Source: JAEZDP01 sp964430855
GTDB lineage: Bacteria; Acidobacteriota; Vicinamibacteria; Vicinamibacterales; Vicinamibacteraceae
NCBI GenBank assembly: GCA_964430855.1
Contig: CAYSHC010000008.1
Span: 1-64,000 of the forward strand
DNA: 64,000 nt
Reading direction: 5' to 3'
A program made the translations under genes and the position numbers. Below the pieces are notes generated by a model. The model did not search any database, was not told the origin of the DNA, and saw nothing but the letters and a program-made list of their open reading frames with translations. Of the stretch, positions 43,591 to 52,303 are shown piece after piece. Each line of letters opens with the position of its first letter. Within the stretch, counting starts at the first letter, position 1.

Positions 43591-44844
43591 GTGTCCGGTG
43601 CCCGCCTCGTCGAATCCCCCCTGATCGCGTCGTCTGCCGTCCTCGAGGCCATTGCCCGCGAGGTGGGGACGCCGTGCTACGTCTACAGCGCGCCGATGAT
43701 TCGCGAGCGCTTCCGGGCGCTGGCGGGAGCCTTTGCGCGCACCGGGTATCCGCACGCGCTCCACTACGCGATGAAGGCGAACTCGGCGCTCGCCGTCGTC
43801 GCGCTCCTGCGAGGCGAGGGGGCCATGGTCGACGCGAACTCGATTGGCGAGATCGACGTCGCCCTCCGGGCCGGCTACGCGCCGCGCGACGTGGTGTTCA
43901 CGGGGGTGGGGAAGGCGCGCCACGAGCTCGAGCGGGCCGTCGCGCTCGGCCTGAAGGCGATCAACGCCGAGTCGGCGGGGGAGCTGGATCGCATCGACGC
44001 GATTGCCCAGGCCGCCGGCGTGCGTGCACGCGTCGCCCTGCGGGTGAACCCGGACGTCGACGCGCAGAGCCATCCGCACATCTCGACCGGCCTCAAGAAG
44101 AACAAGTTCGGCGTCGCGCTCGACGACGCGGCGGAGATCCTGCGGGCCCGCCGGGACCGGCCCGGCCTCGCGATCGTGGGGATCCACGTGCACGTCGGGT
44201 CGCAGGTGACCACCCTCGAGCCGTTCCGCAAGGCGGCGGAGCGCGTCGCCGCCCTGGCCGCGGCGCTGCACGACGGCGGCCTCCCGCTCGATCACCTGGA
44301 CCTCGGCGGGGGGCTCGGCATCCCGTACGAGAACGGCACCGTGCCCTCCTTCGACGAGTACGCCGCGCTGCTCGTGGAGATTGCCAGGCCCACCGGGCTG
44401 GCGCTGATCGTCGAGCCCGGGCGGTCGGTGGTCGGGCAGGCGGGGCTGCTCCTCGCTCGCGTCGTCGACGTGAAGCCCCATGCCGGCGCCGGACGCTTCG
44501 TGATTCTCGACGCCGGCATGACCGAGCTGATGCGCCCGGCGCTCTACGGCGCCTACCACCGCATCGTCCCGGTGCACGAGACCACCCGTCCGGTTGTCAC
44601 GTGCGACGTCGTCGGGCCCGTGTGCGAGAGCAGCGACACGTTCGGCCGCGCGCGCGAGCTGCCGGAGCCCGCCGTCGACGACCTGCTGGCCATCCTCGAC
44701 GCCGGCGCGTACGGCGCCGTGATGGCGTCGGCGTACAACCGCCGCCCCCTGCCGCCCGAGGTCCTCGTCGAGGAGGACGGGACCTGGCGCGTGATCCGCC
44801 GCCGGACGACGATCGACGACCTGCTCGCGCTGGAGCAGATCTGA
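43591..44844 (+). CDS. lysA: Diaminopimelate decarboxylase
   Basis: 417 aa from GTG at 43591, which follows the TATGAT box by 9 nt. PLP enzyme converting meso-diaminopimelate to lysine. Fold type III motifs: YAMKANSALAVVALL with the Schiff-base Lys (~61-64), VDANSIGEIDVALRAG, KKNKFGVAL, GIHVHVGSQ (PLP contact His), LDLGGGLGIPY (phosphate-binding GGG), IVEPGRSVVGQAG and PVCESSDTFG with the catalytic Cys at the dimer interface. It is separated from tmk by one base. Confidence 0.95.
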   Translation: MSGARLVESPLIASSAVLEAIAREVGTPCYVYSAPMIRERFRALAGAFARTGYPHALHYAMKANSALAVVALLRGEGAMVDANSIGEIDVALRAGYAPRDVVFTGVGKARHELERAVALGLKAINAESAGELDRIDAIAQAAGVRARVALRVNPDVDAQSHPHISTGLKKNKFGVALDDAAEILRARRDRPGLAIVGIHVHVGSQVTTLEPFRKAAERVAALAAALHDGGLPLDHLDLGGGLGIPYENGTVPSFDEYAALLVEIARPTGLALIVEPGRSVVGQAGLLLARVVDVKPHAGAGRFVILDAGMTELMRPALYGAYHRIVPVHETTRPVVTCDVVGPVCESSDTFGRARELPEPAVDDLLAILDAGAYGAVMASAYNRRPLPPEVLVEEDGTWRVIRRRTTIDDLLALEQI

Positions 44845-44845
44845 C

Positions 44846-45486
<641 letters not shown>

Positions 45487-45506
45487 GCGTCGTCCGCGGT
45501 CCCCGG

Positions 45507-46271
45507 TCAACGGTTCGCGACCACCGTGCGTGCCGCCGTCACCGCGCCGATCCACGCGGCGCCTCCTGCGCGCAGCACGTCGGCGCACGCCCCCAGCGTC
45601 GCCCCCGTGGTCACGACGTCGTCGACGAGCACCACGCGCAGTCCGGTGAGGTCGGGGTCGCGGTGCCACGGCCGGCGGGGGCGGAGGCCGAAGGCCTGCG
45701 CGACATTGCGGCGGCGCGCGGCGCGATCGACGCGCGTCTGCGTCGGCGTCGCGCGCACCCTGACGAGCAGCTCACATACCGGCCACGGGCCGCCAATCGC
45801 GCGCGCCAGCAGCTCCGCCTGGTTGAATCCGCGACGGAATGCGCGCGTCCGGTACAGCGGGACAGGAACGATCACGTAGTCACGAGACTCGGGAAGGTCG
45901 GCGAGCAGTGGCCGAAGGCACGTGCCGAGGCCGCGCGCGGCCGTCTGGTGCCCGTCGTACTTGAGCGCGTGGACGATGGCGCGGAGCGCGCCGTCGTAGG
46001 GGCCGACGGCGCGCAGCCAGTCGAGCGTGCGAGGCAGGTCGCCGCAGACGCAAGCGTCCGCCACCGGCACCCCGCAGCGGTGACACCGCGGGGGCGCATC
46101 AGGCCGAATCGCGGCCCAGCAGGCGTCGCAGACCGGACTCGTGGCCGGGCGCGCGAGCCTGCCCTGACATGCGGCACACGATGGCGCGAAGGCGAGCGTC
46201 AGCAGCCCGTCGATCAGGCGGGGCGGCTCGGCGGGGGGAAACGGGTCGTCGGTGAGGCGTGTCGCCGACAT
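45507..46271 (-). CDS. comF: ComF-family phosphoribosyltransferase-like protein
   Basis: 254 aa; ATG at 46271 (no clear ribosome-binding site; longer forms are possible). An N-terminal double zinc ribbon (C-x2-C at CAACQG and CDACW, then CHRCGVP and CVCGD) precedes a type I phosphoribosyltransferase domain with IVPVPLYRTRAFRRGFNQAE and the PRPP loop VVLVDDVVTTGATL. ComF proteins support natural transformation, acting with ComFA and DprA in DNA uptake; dprA is present at 52304. It is divergent from the Tat-exported TIM-barrel gene. Confidence 0.9.
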   Translation of the reverse strand: MSATRLTDDPFPPAEPPRLIDGLLTLAFAPSCAACQGRLARPATSPVCDACWAAIRPDAPPRCHRCGVPVADACVCGDLPRTLDWLRAVGPYDGALRAIVHALKYDGHQTAARGLGTCLRPLLADLPESRDYVIVPVPLYRTRAFRRGFNQAELLARAIGGPWPVCELLVRVRATPTQTRVDRAARRRNVAQAFGLRPRRPWHRDPDLTGLRVVLVDDVVTTGATLGACADVLRAGGAAWIGAVTAARTVVANR

Positions 46272-46437
46272 GACGCGTTGGACGATCGATGCAAGCGGCT
46301 CGCCGTCGCGGGCTCGGGTTCCCCTCCGTGAGACGTGATACACATGGCGCACACGACCGTTCAGTGGACGTCCGGCGCCGGGTATACCCGCTGGACATTG
46401 TCGTGCGCGTCGCGAGGCGCGTACGCGCGGAGGCAGC

Positions 46438-47703
46438 ATGCACACGACACCTGGCGCACGTCACGATCTCGACCGGCGTCACTTCTTCAAGGCCGCCGGG
46501 GTGGGCGTCGGCGCGGCGGCCGCGATGCTCACGCCACGCGACGCCGCCGCCGCGCAGGAACAGGCTCGCAAGGCCGCCCTCGAGCGGCTGGCCAGCAACA
46601 GCTATCCGCTGCGCCAGTTGTTCAAGCAGCGGAGGCCGCGAGGAAGCACGGCGGCCATCCCGGCGACGCCTGCCGCCGGGCGGCGTGGTGACTTCGCCGA
46701 GGACTACACGGCCGTCGCTGCCAACCCGAACGCGGCCGAGGCGCTGGCCGTGGCGGAGAAGGCGCGGGCCGCGCGGGCGCACCTGCCGGATGCCGCGGCG
46801 ATGATGGCGAAGTACGGTGAGCTCACGCTGCTCGACTTCCCTCAGTTCACGAAGGACACGTTCCCTGGCGTTACGCGAATGGACATCAGGTCCGCGCTGT
46901 TTGGCGACGTGACCGATGACTCGATGTTCTTCCCTGCGCAGGACGGGCGTCCGGGCGGCTTCGACCCGTTGAGCCGTTCGGGCCGCAGGTGGCTGGATTC
47001 GCTGGCGAACATCCTCGTCAAGACCGGAACCGCCGTGCAGCACGTGTCCAACAACGCACCGTTCGACCTGGCGTCGTATGGCTCGCCGGAGGCCGACGCT
47101 CGGCGCAAGGCCGGTGTCGCCATGGCGAAGCGGTGGCTCGAGGGCTGCGCCGTGCTCGGCATCAGATCGATGCGCATGAATTCGCCGCAGGCCCTCGGGC
47201 CGAGCATCCGGCCCAACGCCGTCGCACGCGGGCCGGGCGATGGCTATCCCCGCAACGTCGACATCGTCCCGATGCTGGCCGCGGCGATCGAGTCATACAA
47301 GGAGATGGCCGAGGCCGGCGGCAAGCTGGGCATTCGCGTGACGATCGAGAATCACTGGGGCCTGGCGGCCGACCCGGCCAACATCCGGACCATCATCGAC
47401 GAGGTGAACCACCCGTACTGCGAGGCCTCGCCCGACTTCTGCAACTGGGAGCACGAGTACATGCTCTTCAACGGGCTGAAGATGCTCGCTCCCTACGCGC
47501 ACACCCACGCGCACGCCAAGTACTGGGACCGCTGGGGCGAGCGCAACGACGTGCGCCGGGCGACGCGCGTCATGCTCGCGGCCGGGTTCCGCGGCACGTT
47601 CGCGCTCGAGTACGAGCAGGGCCCGTGGGATGGCGTCGAAGGCGCGCAGTACCTCTATCGGGAGGTGCTCGCCGCCCTGACCGACCCGGCGCCGGTCGTC
47701 TGA
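46438..47703 (+). CDS. Tat-exported sugar phosphate isomerase/epimerase-like TIM barrel
   Basis: 421 aa; ATG at 46438 with GGAGG at 46430-46434. A canonical Tat motif (DRRHFFKAAGVGVG) starts the protein, then a ~90-residue linker and an AP-endonuclease-2-like TIM barrel (~150-415). Metal ligands of the family are seen: Glu in RVTIENHWGLA, Asp in CEASPDFCNWEHEYM, His in APYAHTHAHAKYWD and Glu in TFALEYEQGPW. It is larger than the 295-aa paralogue at 29950 and shares its export route. A periplasmic sugar isomerase or keto-glycoside enzyme is the best guess. Confidence 0.85.
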   Translation: MHTTPGARHDLDRRHFFKAAGVGVGAAAAMLTPRDAAAAQEQARKAALERLASNSYPLRQLFKQRRPRGSTAAIPATPAAGRRGDFAEDYTAVAANPNAAEALAVAEKARAARAHLPDAAAMMAKYGELTLLDFPQFTKDTFPGVTRMDIRSALFGDVTDDSMFFPAQDGRPGGFDPLSRSGRRWLDSLANILVKTGTAVQHVSNNAPFDLASYGSPEADARRKAGVAMAKRWLEGCAVLGIRSMRMNSPQALGPSIRPNAVARGPGDGYPRNVDIVPMLAAAIESYKEMAEAGGKLGIRVTIENHWGLAADPANIRTIIDEVNHPYCEASPDFCNWEHEYMLFNGLKMLAPYAHTHAHAKYWDRWGERNDVRRATRVMLAAGFRGTFALEYEQGPWDGVEGAQYLYREVLAALTDPAPVV

Positions 47704-47726
47704 GAGGCCAGCGCCGCGGGCCGTGG

Positions 47727-48119
47727 TCAGGCCGTCTGGCCCAGCTCGTAGCGCGGCGCCTTGCCCCACAGCCGCTCGAGCGCGTAGAACTCGCGCGTCT
47801 CCGGCGTGAAGACGTGCACGATGAAGTCGAAGTAGTCGAGGAGGATCCACTCGGCGCGGTCGTACCCCTCGACGTGCGACACGCGGCGGCTACGCTCGCG
47901 CAGCCGCTCCTCGATGGCGTCGGCGATGGCCTGCGCCTGCCTGACGTTGGAGGCCGTGCAGATGACGAACACGTCGGTGAACGCCTCCGACCCGCGCAGG
48001 TCGAGGAGGGTGATGCGCAGCGCCTTCTTGTCTTGGGCGGCCTCGACGGCGGCCGTCACGTCGGCCGGCAGTTCGAGGGGCTGGGGACGGGAAGCGGGCT
48101 GCGTCTCAGGGTTCACCAT
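47727..48119 (-). CDS. rsfS: Ribosome silencing factor
   Basis: 130 aa; ATG at 48119, 14 bp inside the end of nadD. RsfS binds ribosomal protein L14 and blocks subunit joining when nutrients are low. The conserved core is present: LRGSEAFTDVFVICTASNVR, AIADAIEERLRE, VEGYDRAEWILLDYFDFIVH and VFTPETREFYALERLW. An N-terminal ~18-residue extension is Pro-rich. It closes the rplU-rpmA-obgE-nadD-rsfS operon. Confidence 0.95.
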   Translation of the reverse strand: MVNPETQPASRPQPLELPADVTAAVEAAQDKKALRITLLDLRGSEAFTDVFVICTASNVRQAQAIADAIEERLRERSRRVSHVEGYDRAEWILLDYFDFIVHVFTPETREFYALERLWGKAPRYELGQTA

Positions 48120-48795
48120 GCAGGGTCCTCACCGGTGCGGCGTCGTACAGGGCGTGGCGCCGGATGTGGGCGTCCACGCGGGGACAGACGAGGTCGTCGA
48201 TGGGCGCGCCGGCGGCAATGCGCGCCCGGATGTCGGTTGATGACACGTCCGGCGTGTCGGCCTCGACCAGCCAGACCGCCGGCGGCTGACCGGGGACGGG
48301 CGTCTCGCCTCGCGAGACCCATCGCACCCGCTCGCGAACGACAGGCGGGCCCTCATGGGCGAACACCAACGGGTGTCCGGGGCGGCTCACCACGACGAAG
48401 TGCGCGCGGTCGAGCAGCGCCGGGTACCTGTGCCACGACTCGATCGCGCCGAACGCGTCGGCACCCGTGATGAAGAACAGCTGCGAAGGCTCGTAGCCGC
48501 GCGCGGCCAGCGCCTCGAGCGTGTCCCAGGTGTAGGTGGGGCCGCCACGCGCGAGCTCGAGGTCCGACACGGCCAGGTGCGGGTCGTCCTCGATCGCCAT
48601 TGCCGCCATCGCGAACCGGTGCCAGCCGGATGCCGCCGGGCTGCCGCGGTGGCGTGGCACGTGGGCGGGGATCAGCCACACGCGGTCGAGCGCGAGTGCC
48701 TGCCTGGCGGCCTGTGCGGCGGCGACGTGTCCGCGGTGCACGGGATCGAGCGTGCCACCGAGCAGCCCCAGACGCAAGTGAGGCACGTCAGCCAT
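48106..48795 (-). CDS. nadD: Nicotinate-nucleotide adenylyltransferase
   Basis: 229 aa, ATG at 48795, overlapping the obgE stop by 8 bp. Joins nicotinate mononucleotide and ATP in NAD synthesis. The nucleotidyltransferase motif LGLLGGTLDPVHRGHV (usual GGTFDPIH, here with Leu) starts the protein; VWLIPAHVPRHRG, TYTWDTLEAL, FITGADAFGAIESWHR and DVSSTDIRARIAAG (the ISSTxIR motif) follow. Central member of a five-gene operon between obgE and rsfS. Confidence 0.95.
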   Translation of the reverse strand: MADVPHLRLGLLGGTLDPVHRGHVAAAQAARQALALDRVWLIPAHVPRHRGSPAASGWHRFAMAAMAIEDDPHLAVSDLELARGGPTYTWDTLEALAARGYEPSQLFFITGADAFGAIESWHRYPALLDRAHFVVVSRPGHPLVFAHEGPPVVRERVRWVSRGETPVPGQPPAVWLVEADTPDVSSTDIRARIAAGAPIDDLVCPRVDAHIRRHALYDAAPVRTLHGEP

Positions 48796-50008
48796 CCGTC
48801 GGCGGGTCGTCCGGCGGCGGAGCCGGGCGTCGTGACGCCGCGAGGGCCGCAAGCGAGCGGCTGGTGCGGCGCGCGGGCGGTGTGCTCGGCGCAGCGTCGG
48901 CAGCGTCGCCAGGGGGCGCCGTGGCGGCGGCCGCCTCTGTGGCGATTCGCGCGGCTTCCTGCCGCGCGGTGCGACCTGCCTCGACGTGCGGCCACAGCGC
49001 CTCGAGCAGCGCGTCCACGCCTTCCCCGGTGACGGCCGAGATGGCGAAGAACGGCAGCCCGAGCGACTCGGCATGCGCCCGGAGGGCGTCGAGCCGCGAG
49101 GCGTCGTTCAGGATGTCGATCCTGTTGGCGGCCACCATCTGCGGGCGTGCCGCCAGGGGCAGCGCGTCGGGGTCGACCGTCTCGGCATTCGGCGTGTAGT
49201 GCGCCAGCTCGGCGCGGATCACGTCGAGGTCGTCGACCGGGTCGCGCAGCGAGGCCTCGCTGACGTCCACGACGTGGAGCAGGACGGCCGTCCGCTCGAC
49301 ATGCGACAGGAACCGGTGCCCGAGGCCGCGTCCCTCGTGCGCGCCCTCGATGAGGCCGGGCACGTCGGCCACCACGAAGCTGCGGTCGCCGCTGAGCGAC
49401 ACGACGCCGAGGTTCGGGACGAGCGTGGTGAAGGGGTAGTCGGCAATCTTGGGGCGGGCCGCCGACACCCGCGCGATGAGCGTGCTCTTGCCGACGTTCG
49501 GGAAGCCGACGAGGCCGACGTCGGCCAGCAGCTTCAGTCGCAGCCGCAGCGACAGCGACTCGCCGGGCTCGCCCGGGTCCGCGCGGCGCGGGGCACGGTT
49601 GACCGCCGAGACGAAGCGCGCGTTGCCGCGCCCCCCGCGTCCGCCCCGCGCCACGAGCGCCTTGTCGCCAGGCTCGACGAGATCGGCGATCTGCTCCAGC
49701 GTCCCGTCATCGGCGATGCGGTAGACGACCGTGCCGGGCGGGACGGCGAGCTCGAGGGGCTTGCCGGACTTGCCGGTGCGGAGCGCACCCTGCCCGTGTG
49801 CGCCGCGCTGGGCGACAAACGTCGGGTGGAACCGGTAGTTGACGAGCGTGTTGTGATGCGGGCTGGCGACGAGGTAGACCGAGCCGCCCGCGCCCCCGTC
49901 GCCGCCGTCGGGGCCGCCCTTCGGGATGAACTTCTCGCGACGGAAGCTGATCGCGCCGCGCCCGCCGGCGCCTGCCGTGACGGTGATGTCGACTTCATCG
50001 ACGAACAT
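48788..50008 (-). CDS. obgE: Obg family GTPase (CgtA)
   Basis: 406 aa, ATG at 50008. Essential ribosome-assembly GTPase. The glycine-rich Obg fold (residues 1-155; TAGAGGRGAISFRREKFIP, GPDGGDGGAGGSV) precedes the G domain with GFPNVGKSTLI (G1), YPFTTLVPNLG (G2), VADVPGLIEGAHEGRGLGHR (G3) and a degenerate N-R-x-D (ANRID, G4), SAVTGEG (G5). The C-terminal ~75 residues are Ala/Pro/Arg low complexity in place of the OCT domain. Between rpmA and nadD. Confidence 0.95.
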   Translation of the reverse strand: MFVDEVDITVTAGAGGRGAISFRREKFIPKGGPDGGDGGAGGSVYLVASPHHNTLVNYRFHPTFVAQRGAHGQGALRTGKSGKPLELAVPPGTVVYRIADDGTLEQIADLVEPGDKALVARGGRGGRGNARFVSAVNRAPRRADPGEPGESLSLRLRLKLLADVGLVGFPNVGKSTLIARVSAARPKIADYPFTTLVPNLGVVSLSGDRSFVVADVPGLIEGAHEGRGLGHRFLSHVERTAVLLHVVDVSEASLRDPVDDLDVIRAELAHYTPNAETVDPDALPLAARPQMVAANRIDILNDASRLDALRAHAESLGLPFFAISAVTGEGVDALLEALWPHVEAGRTARQEAARIATEAAAATAPPGDAADAAPSTPPARRTSRSLAALAASRRPAPPPDDPPTDG

Positions 50009-50056
50009 GCGGGCGAGGCGGAAGGACGGACCGGGCGGTCCGTCCGGCAGGCGGTG

Positions 50057-50314
50057 CTATTCGAGCGGGAGGACGCTGACGAAGCGCCCGCGCGCGCCGT
50101 GGTCCTCGAACTTGACCACGCCCGGCACCTTGGCAAACAGCGTGTCGTCCTTGCCGAGGCCGACGTTGCGCCCGGGCTGGAACTTCCGGCCCCGCTGGCG
50201 CACGAGGATCGACCCGCCGGTGACGACGTTGCCGTCGAACCGCTTGACGCCGAGGCGCTGTGCCGCGCTGTCGCGCCCGTTGCGCGAGCTTCCCTGACCC
50301 TTCTTCGATGCCAT
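50057..50314 (-). CDS. rpmA: 50S ribosomal protein L27
   Basis: 85 aa, ATG at 50314. Full bL27: MASKKGQGSSRNGRDSAAQR at the start, whose N-terminal tail reaches the peptidyl-transferase centre, then VVTGGSILVRQRG and GLGKDDTLFAKVPGVV. There is no N-terminal protease-processed extension of the Firmicutes type. It is followed by obgE after 48 bp; upstream it is split from rplU by a tandem-repeat array and a scaffold gap, whereas the two are usually a few tens of bases apart. Confidence 0.96.
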   Translation of the reverse strand: MASKKGQGSSRNGRDSAAQRLGVKRFDGNVVTGGSILVRQRGRKFQPGRNVGLGKDDTLFAKVPGVVKFEDHGARGRFVSVLPLE

Positions 50315-50327
50315 TGTCTCGTCCTGG

Positions 50328-50553
50328 TAGGGACGGCTCTCCGAGCCGTCCGTATTCCGAGCCGTCCGTGCTCCGAGCCGTCCGTGCTCCGNNNNNNNNN
50401 NNNNNNNNNNNNNNNNNNNNNNNNNNNNNNNNNNNNNNNNNNNNNNNNNNNNNNNNNNNNNNNNNNNNNNNNNNNNNNNNNNNNNNNNNNNTCCGAGCCG
50501 TCCGTGCTCCGAGCCGTCCGTGCTCCGGCCGTCCCTGCTCCGAGCCGTCCGCC
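50328..50553. repeat. 16-bp tandem repeat array between rplU and rpmA
   Basis: At least seven units of TCCGAGCCGTCCGTGC are readable: three before the N run (50340-50387) and four after it (50492-50553), the last two diverged. The first part also forms a 9/10-bp hairpin (50329-50353). True copy number is hidden by the gap. The same core (GGACGGCT / AGCCGTCC) recurs as a hairpin at 51001-51025. Confidence 0.85.
50392..50491. other. Assembly gap of exactly 100 N
   Basis: The round length is the usual placeholder for a gap of unknown size. It falls inside the 16-bp array, so the array is very likely what broke the assembly. Confidence 0.95.
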
Positions 50554-50576
50554 TGCTCTTCGCGCCTGGCCGGCGT

Positions 50577-50891
50577 CTAGAGCAGGATGTCCTTCACCTG
50601 AATCCGCGTGAGCGTCGAGCGATGCCCCTTCGTCCGGCGCATGCCCTTCCGGCGCTTCTTCTTGAACACGCGGATCTTGGGGCCGCGCGTCTCGCCCTCG
50701 ACCACGCCCACGACGCGGGCGCCGTCGACGTAGGGGGCCCCGGTCAGCACGTCGCCGCCGTCCTGTGCGACGAGCAGCACCTGCTCGACACTGACTTCTT
50801 CACCGGCGGGCAGCCCGACGCGGTCGACGGTAATCACCGAGCCCGGCGTCACCTTCACCTGCCGGCCGCCGCTTTGAATGATGGCAAACAC
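50577..50891 (-). CDS. rplU: 50S ribosomal protein L21
   Basis: 104 aa, ATG at 50891. Complete bL21: MFAIIQSGGRQVKVTPG, VEQVLLVAQDGGDVLTGAP, then the basic RNA-binding loop IRVFKKKRRKGMRRTKGHR and the C-terminal IQVKDIL. First gene of the rplU-rpmA-obgE-nadD-rsfS operon. About 110 bp upstream on the minus strand there is a strong hairpin that separates it from the lipoprotein gene. Confidence 0.96.
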   Translation of the reverse strand: MFAIIQSGGRQVKVTPGSVITVDRVGLPAGEEVSVEQVLLVAQDGGDVLTGAPYVDGARVVGVVEGETRGPKIRVFKKKRRKGMRRTKGHRSTLTRIQVKDILL

Positions 50892-51000
50892 GATGGACTC
50901 CTGAAACTGGCGAGCCGTGGCAGCCGTCTGCGGTGCCAGCTCAAAGGCGCTAGTGTAGCACGGCCGCGCCTCCGCGGGTAGGGCACTTGCTGAGCCCCCA

Positions 51001-51025
51001 GGGACGGCTCGGAGAGCCGTCCCTA
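51001..51025 (-). terminator. Perfect 10-bp hairpin between a lipoprotein gene and rplU
   Basis: AGGGACGGCT and AGCCGTCCCT pair with a 5-nt loop. It lies 35 bp beyond the lipoprotein stop on the minus strand, followed by GC-rich sequence without a T-run. More copies of GAGCCGTCCCT follow at 51026-51055. It could end lipoprotein transcription or be one unit of a dispersed repeat family. Confidence 0.45.
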
Positions 51026-51059
51026 CCGAGCCGTCCCTGCCGAGGCGTCCCTACCACGG

Positions 51060-51848
51060 CTACTTCAGTAGGACCCGCGAGCCGCGGACCCGCGTCGTGC
51101 TGAGGGTATTCAGGAACGACGGCAGCAGCGCGTCCATCTGCTCGAAAAACGACGACAGCGCCGGCACGTTCTGCTGCGCGGGGTAGAGGCGCTCCTCGCG
51201 GTAGCTCTCCTGGTACAGCACCGCGCCGGTCCGGCCGTCGATGAAGACGAACTTCGGCCGCAGGATGTAGCCCTTCCGCTCCATGTACACGCGCTGCGGC
51301 GTGACCGTCCGGCGGCCGAACTGGTCGTACACCTCACGCTCCTGCGTGACGATGCCCGACGCCTGATGCGCCCTGAAGATCACCGTGCCCGTGACGATGA
51401 GCGGCTGCTGGTATTCCTCGCCGATGCGCTTCCAGTAGTCGGCATTGGCAAAGAGCGGCTCGAATGCCTCGAGATCCTTCTCGTCGCGAATGACCGACGG
51501 CAGCGCCATGGGCCCGAGGCCGGCCTGGTCGGCCGCGCCGTCGGCCGCCGTCGGCGGGCCGCCGAGCTGCTGCCGGGCAATGTCCTCGAGGGGCAGCGGA
51601 TCGGCGTCGATGACGCGCAGGCGCGACTTCGTGCGCAGCTGGCTCCGGAGCAGCCGCACGGTCTCCATGCTGGCATCCACTTCGTCGCTGCCGCCGCCGA
51701 TGAACCCGACCACATGCACGCGCTGGAACGGGGTCACGTCCAGCTTGGCCTGGATCGGCGTGTCGATCGGCACCTCGTACATCGACGTGCAGCCGGCCGC
51801 CAGCGCGACGGCCACCGCCAGGCTAGCGAGTCTGTGACCTGCGCGCAC
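51060..51848 (-). CDS. Lipoprotein of unknown function
   Basis: 262 aa from GTG at 51848, overlapping the TPR gene end by 26 bp. Lipobox LAAGC (C20) follows a hydrophobic leader. The mature part includes FQRVHVVGFIGGGSDEVDAS, a Gln/Ala-rich centre and VTGTVIFRAHQASG, with FVFIDGRTGAVLYQESYREE near the end; this resembles CsgG/TolB-type or GNA1162-like lipoproteins that build on nucleotide-like folds, but no family can be named with confidence. The gene pair with an exported TPR protein suggests an envelope-associated assembly role. Confidence 0.7.
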   Translation of the reverse strand: MRAGHRLASLAVAVALAAGCTSMYEVPIDTPIQAKLDVTPFQRVHVVGFIGGGSDEVDASMETVRLLRSQLRTKSRLRVIDADPLPLEDIARQQLGGPPTAADGAADQAGLGPMALPSVIRDEKDLEAFEPLFANADYWKRIGEEYQQPLIVTGTVIFRAHQASGIVTQEREVYDQFGRRTVTPQRVYMERKGYILRPKFVFIDGRTGAVLYQESYREERLYPAQQNVPALSSFFEQMDALLPSFLNTLSTTRVRGSRVLLK

Positions 51849-52185
51849 GGTCGTTGAGCTCCTTGAAGAGATCGTAGTTCTGCTGGATGGACAGGTTGTC
51901 CGGCTCGAGCTCGAGGGCCCGCGCGTACGCCTGCCCCGCCTCCTCGAACCGGCCGAGCTGCTCGTAGGCCACCGCGAGGTTGTTGAACGCCGCGGCGTAC
52001 GTCGGGTCGATCTCCGTGGCGCGCTGCCAGCGGTAGACCGCTTCCTGCCACAGGCCCTTCTGCGCGACGGCGATGCCGAACTCCACCTGCGCGACCGCCT
52101 GGCCGCGCGCGTCGCCTTGCGCGAGGGCAGCGCCAGGAAGTCCCGCGATCAGGGACAGCACGACTGCCAGCGTACGGATGCTCAT
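51823..52185 (-). CDS. Exported tetratricopeptide-repeat protein
   Basis: 120 aa, ATG at 52185. Signal peptide (LAVVLSLIAGLPGAALAQG) then about two and a half TPR units: VEFGIAVAQKGLWQEAVYRW, AAAFNNLAVAYEQLGRFEEA and AYARALELEPDNLSIQQNYD. A small periplasmic protein-binding scaffold. Its 3' end overlaps the lipoprotein gene. The upstream region on the minus strand is locally AT-rich (TGTATATTGACAACTG), suggesting a promoter for the pair, close to the start codon. Confidence 0.8.
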   Translation of the reverse strand: MSIRTLAVVLSLIAGLPGAALAQGDARGQAVAQVEFGIAVAQKGLWQEAVYRWQRATEIDPTYAAAFNNLAVAYEQLGRFEEAGQAYARALELEPDNLSIQQNYDLFKELNDRARRSQTR

Positions 52186-52303
52186 GGAAACAGTTGTCAA
52201 TATACACCCGCCCGGAACGAGGCACGTGGCAGGTCCTGCAGCCATTCCACGCCCGATGTAAGGACGTCCGAACCCGGCCGTCAGCCTCCTGCTGGTCCCG
52301 CCC

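Noticed and set aside
45507..46445. Longer ComF start up to 46445
   Set aside because: The extra N-terminal residues are Arg-rich with no homology, and the zinc ribbon starts soon after the ATG at 46271.
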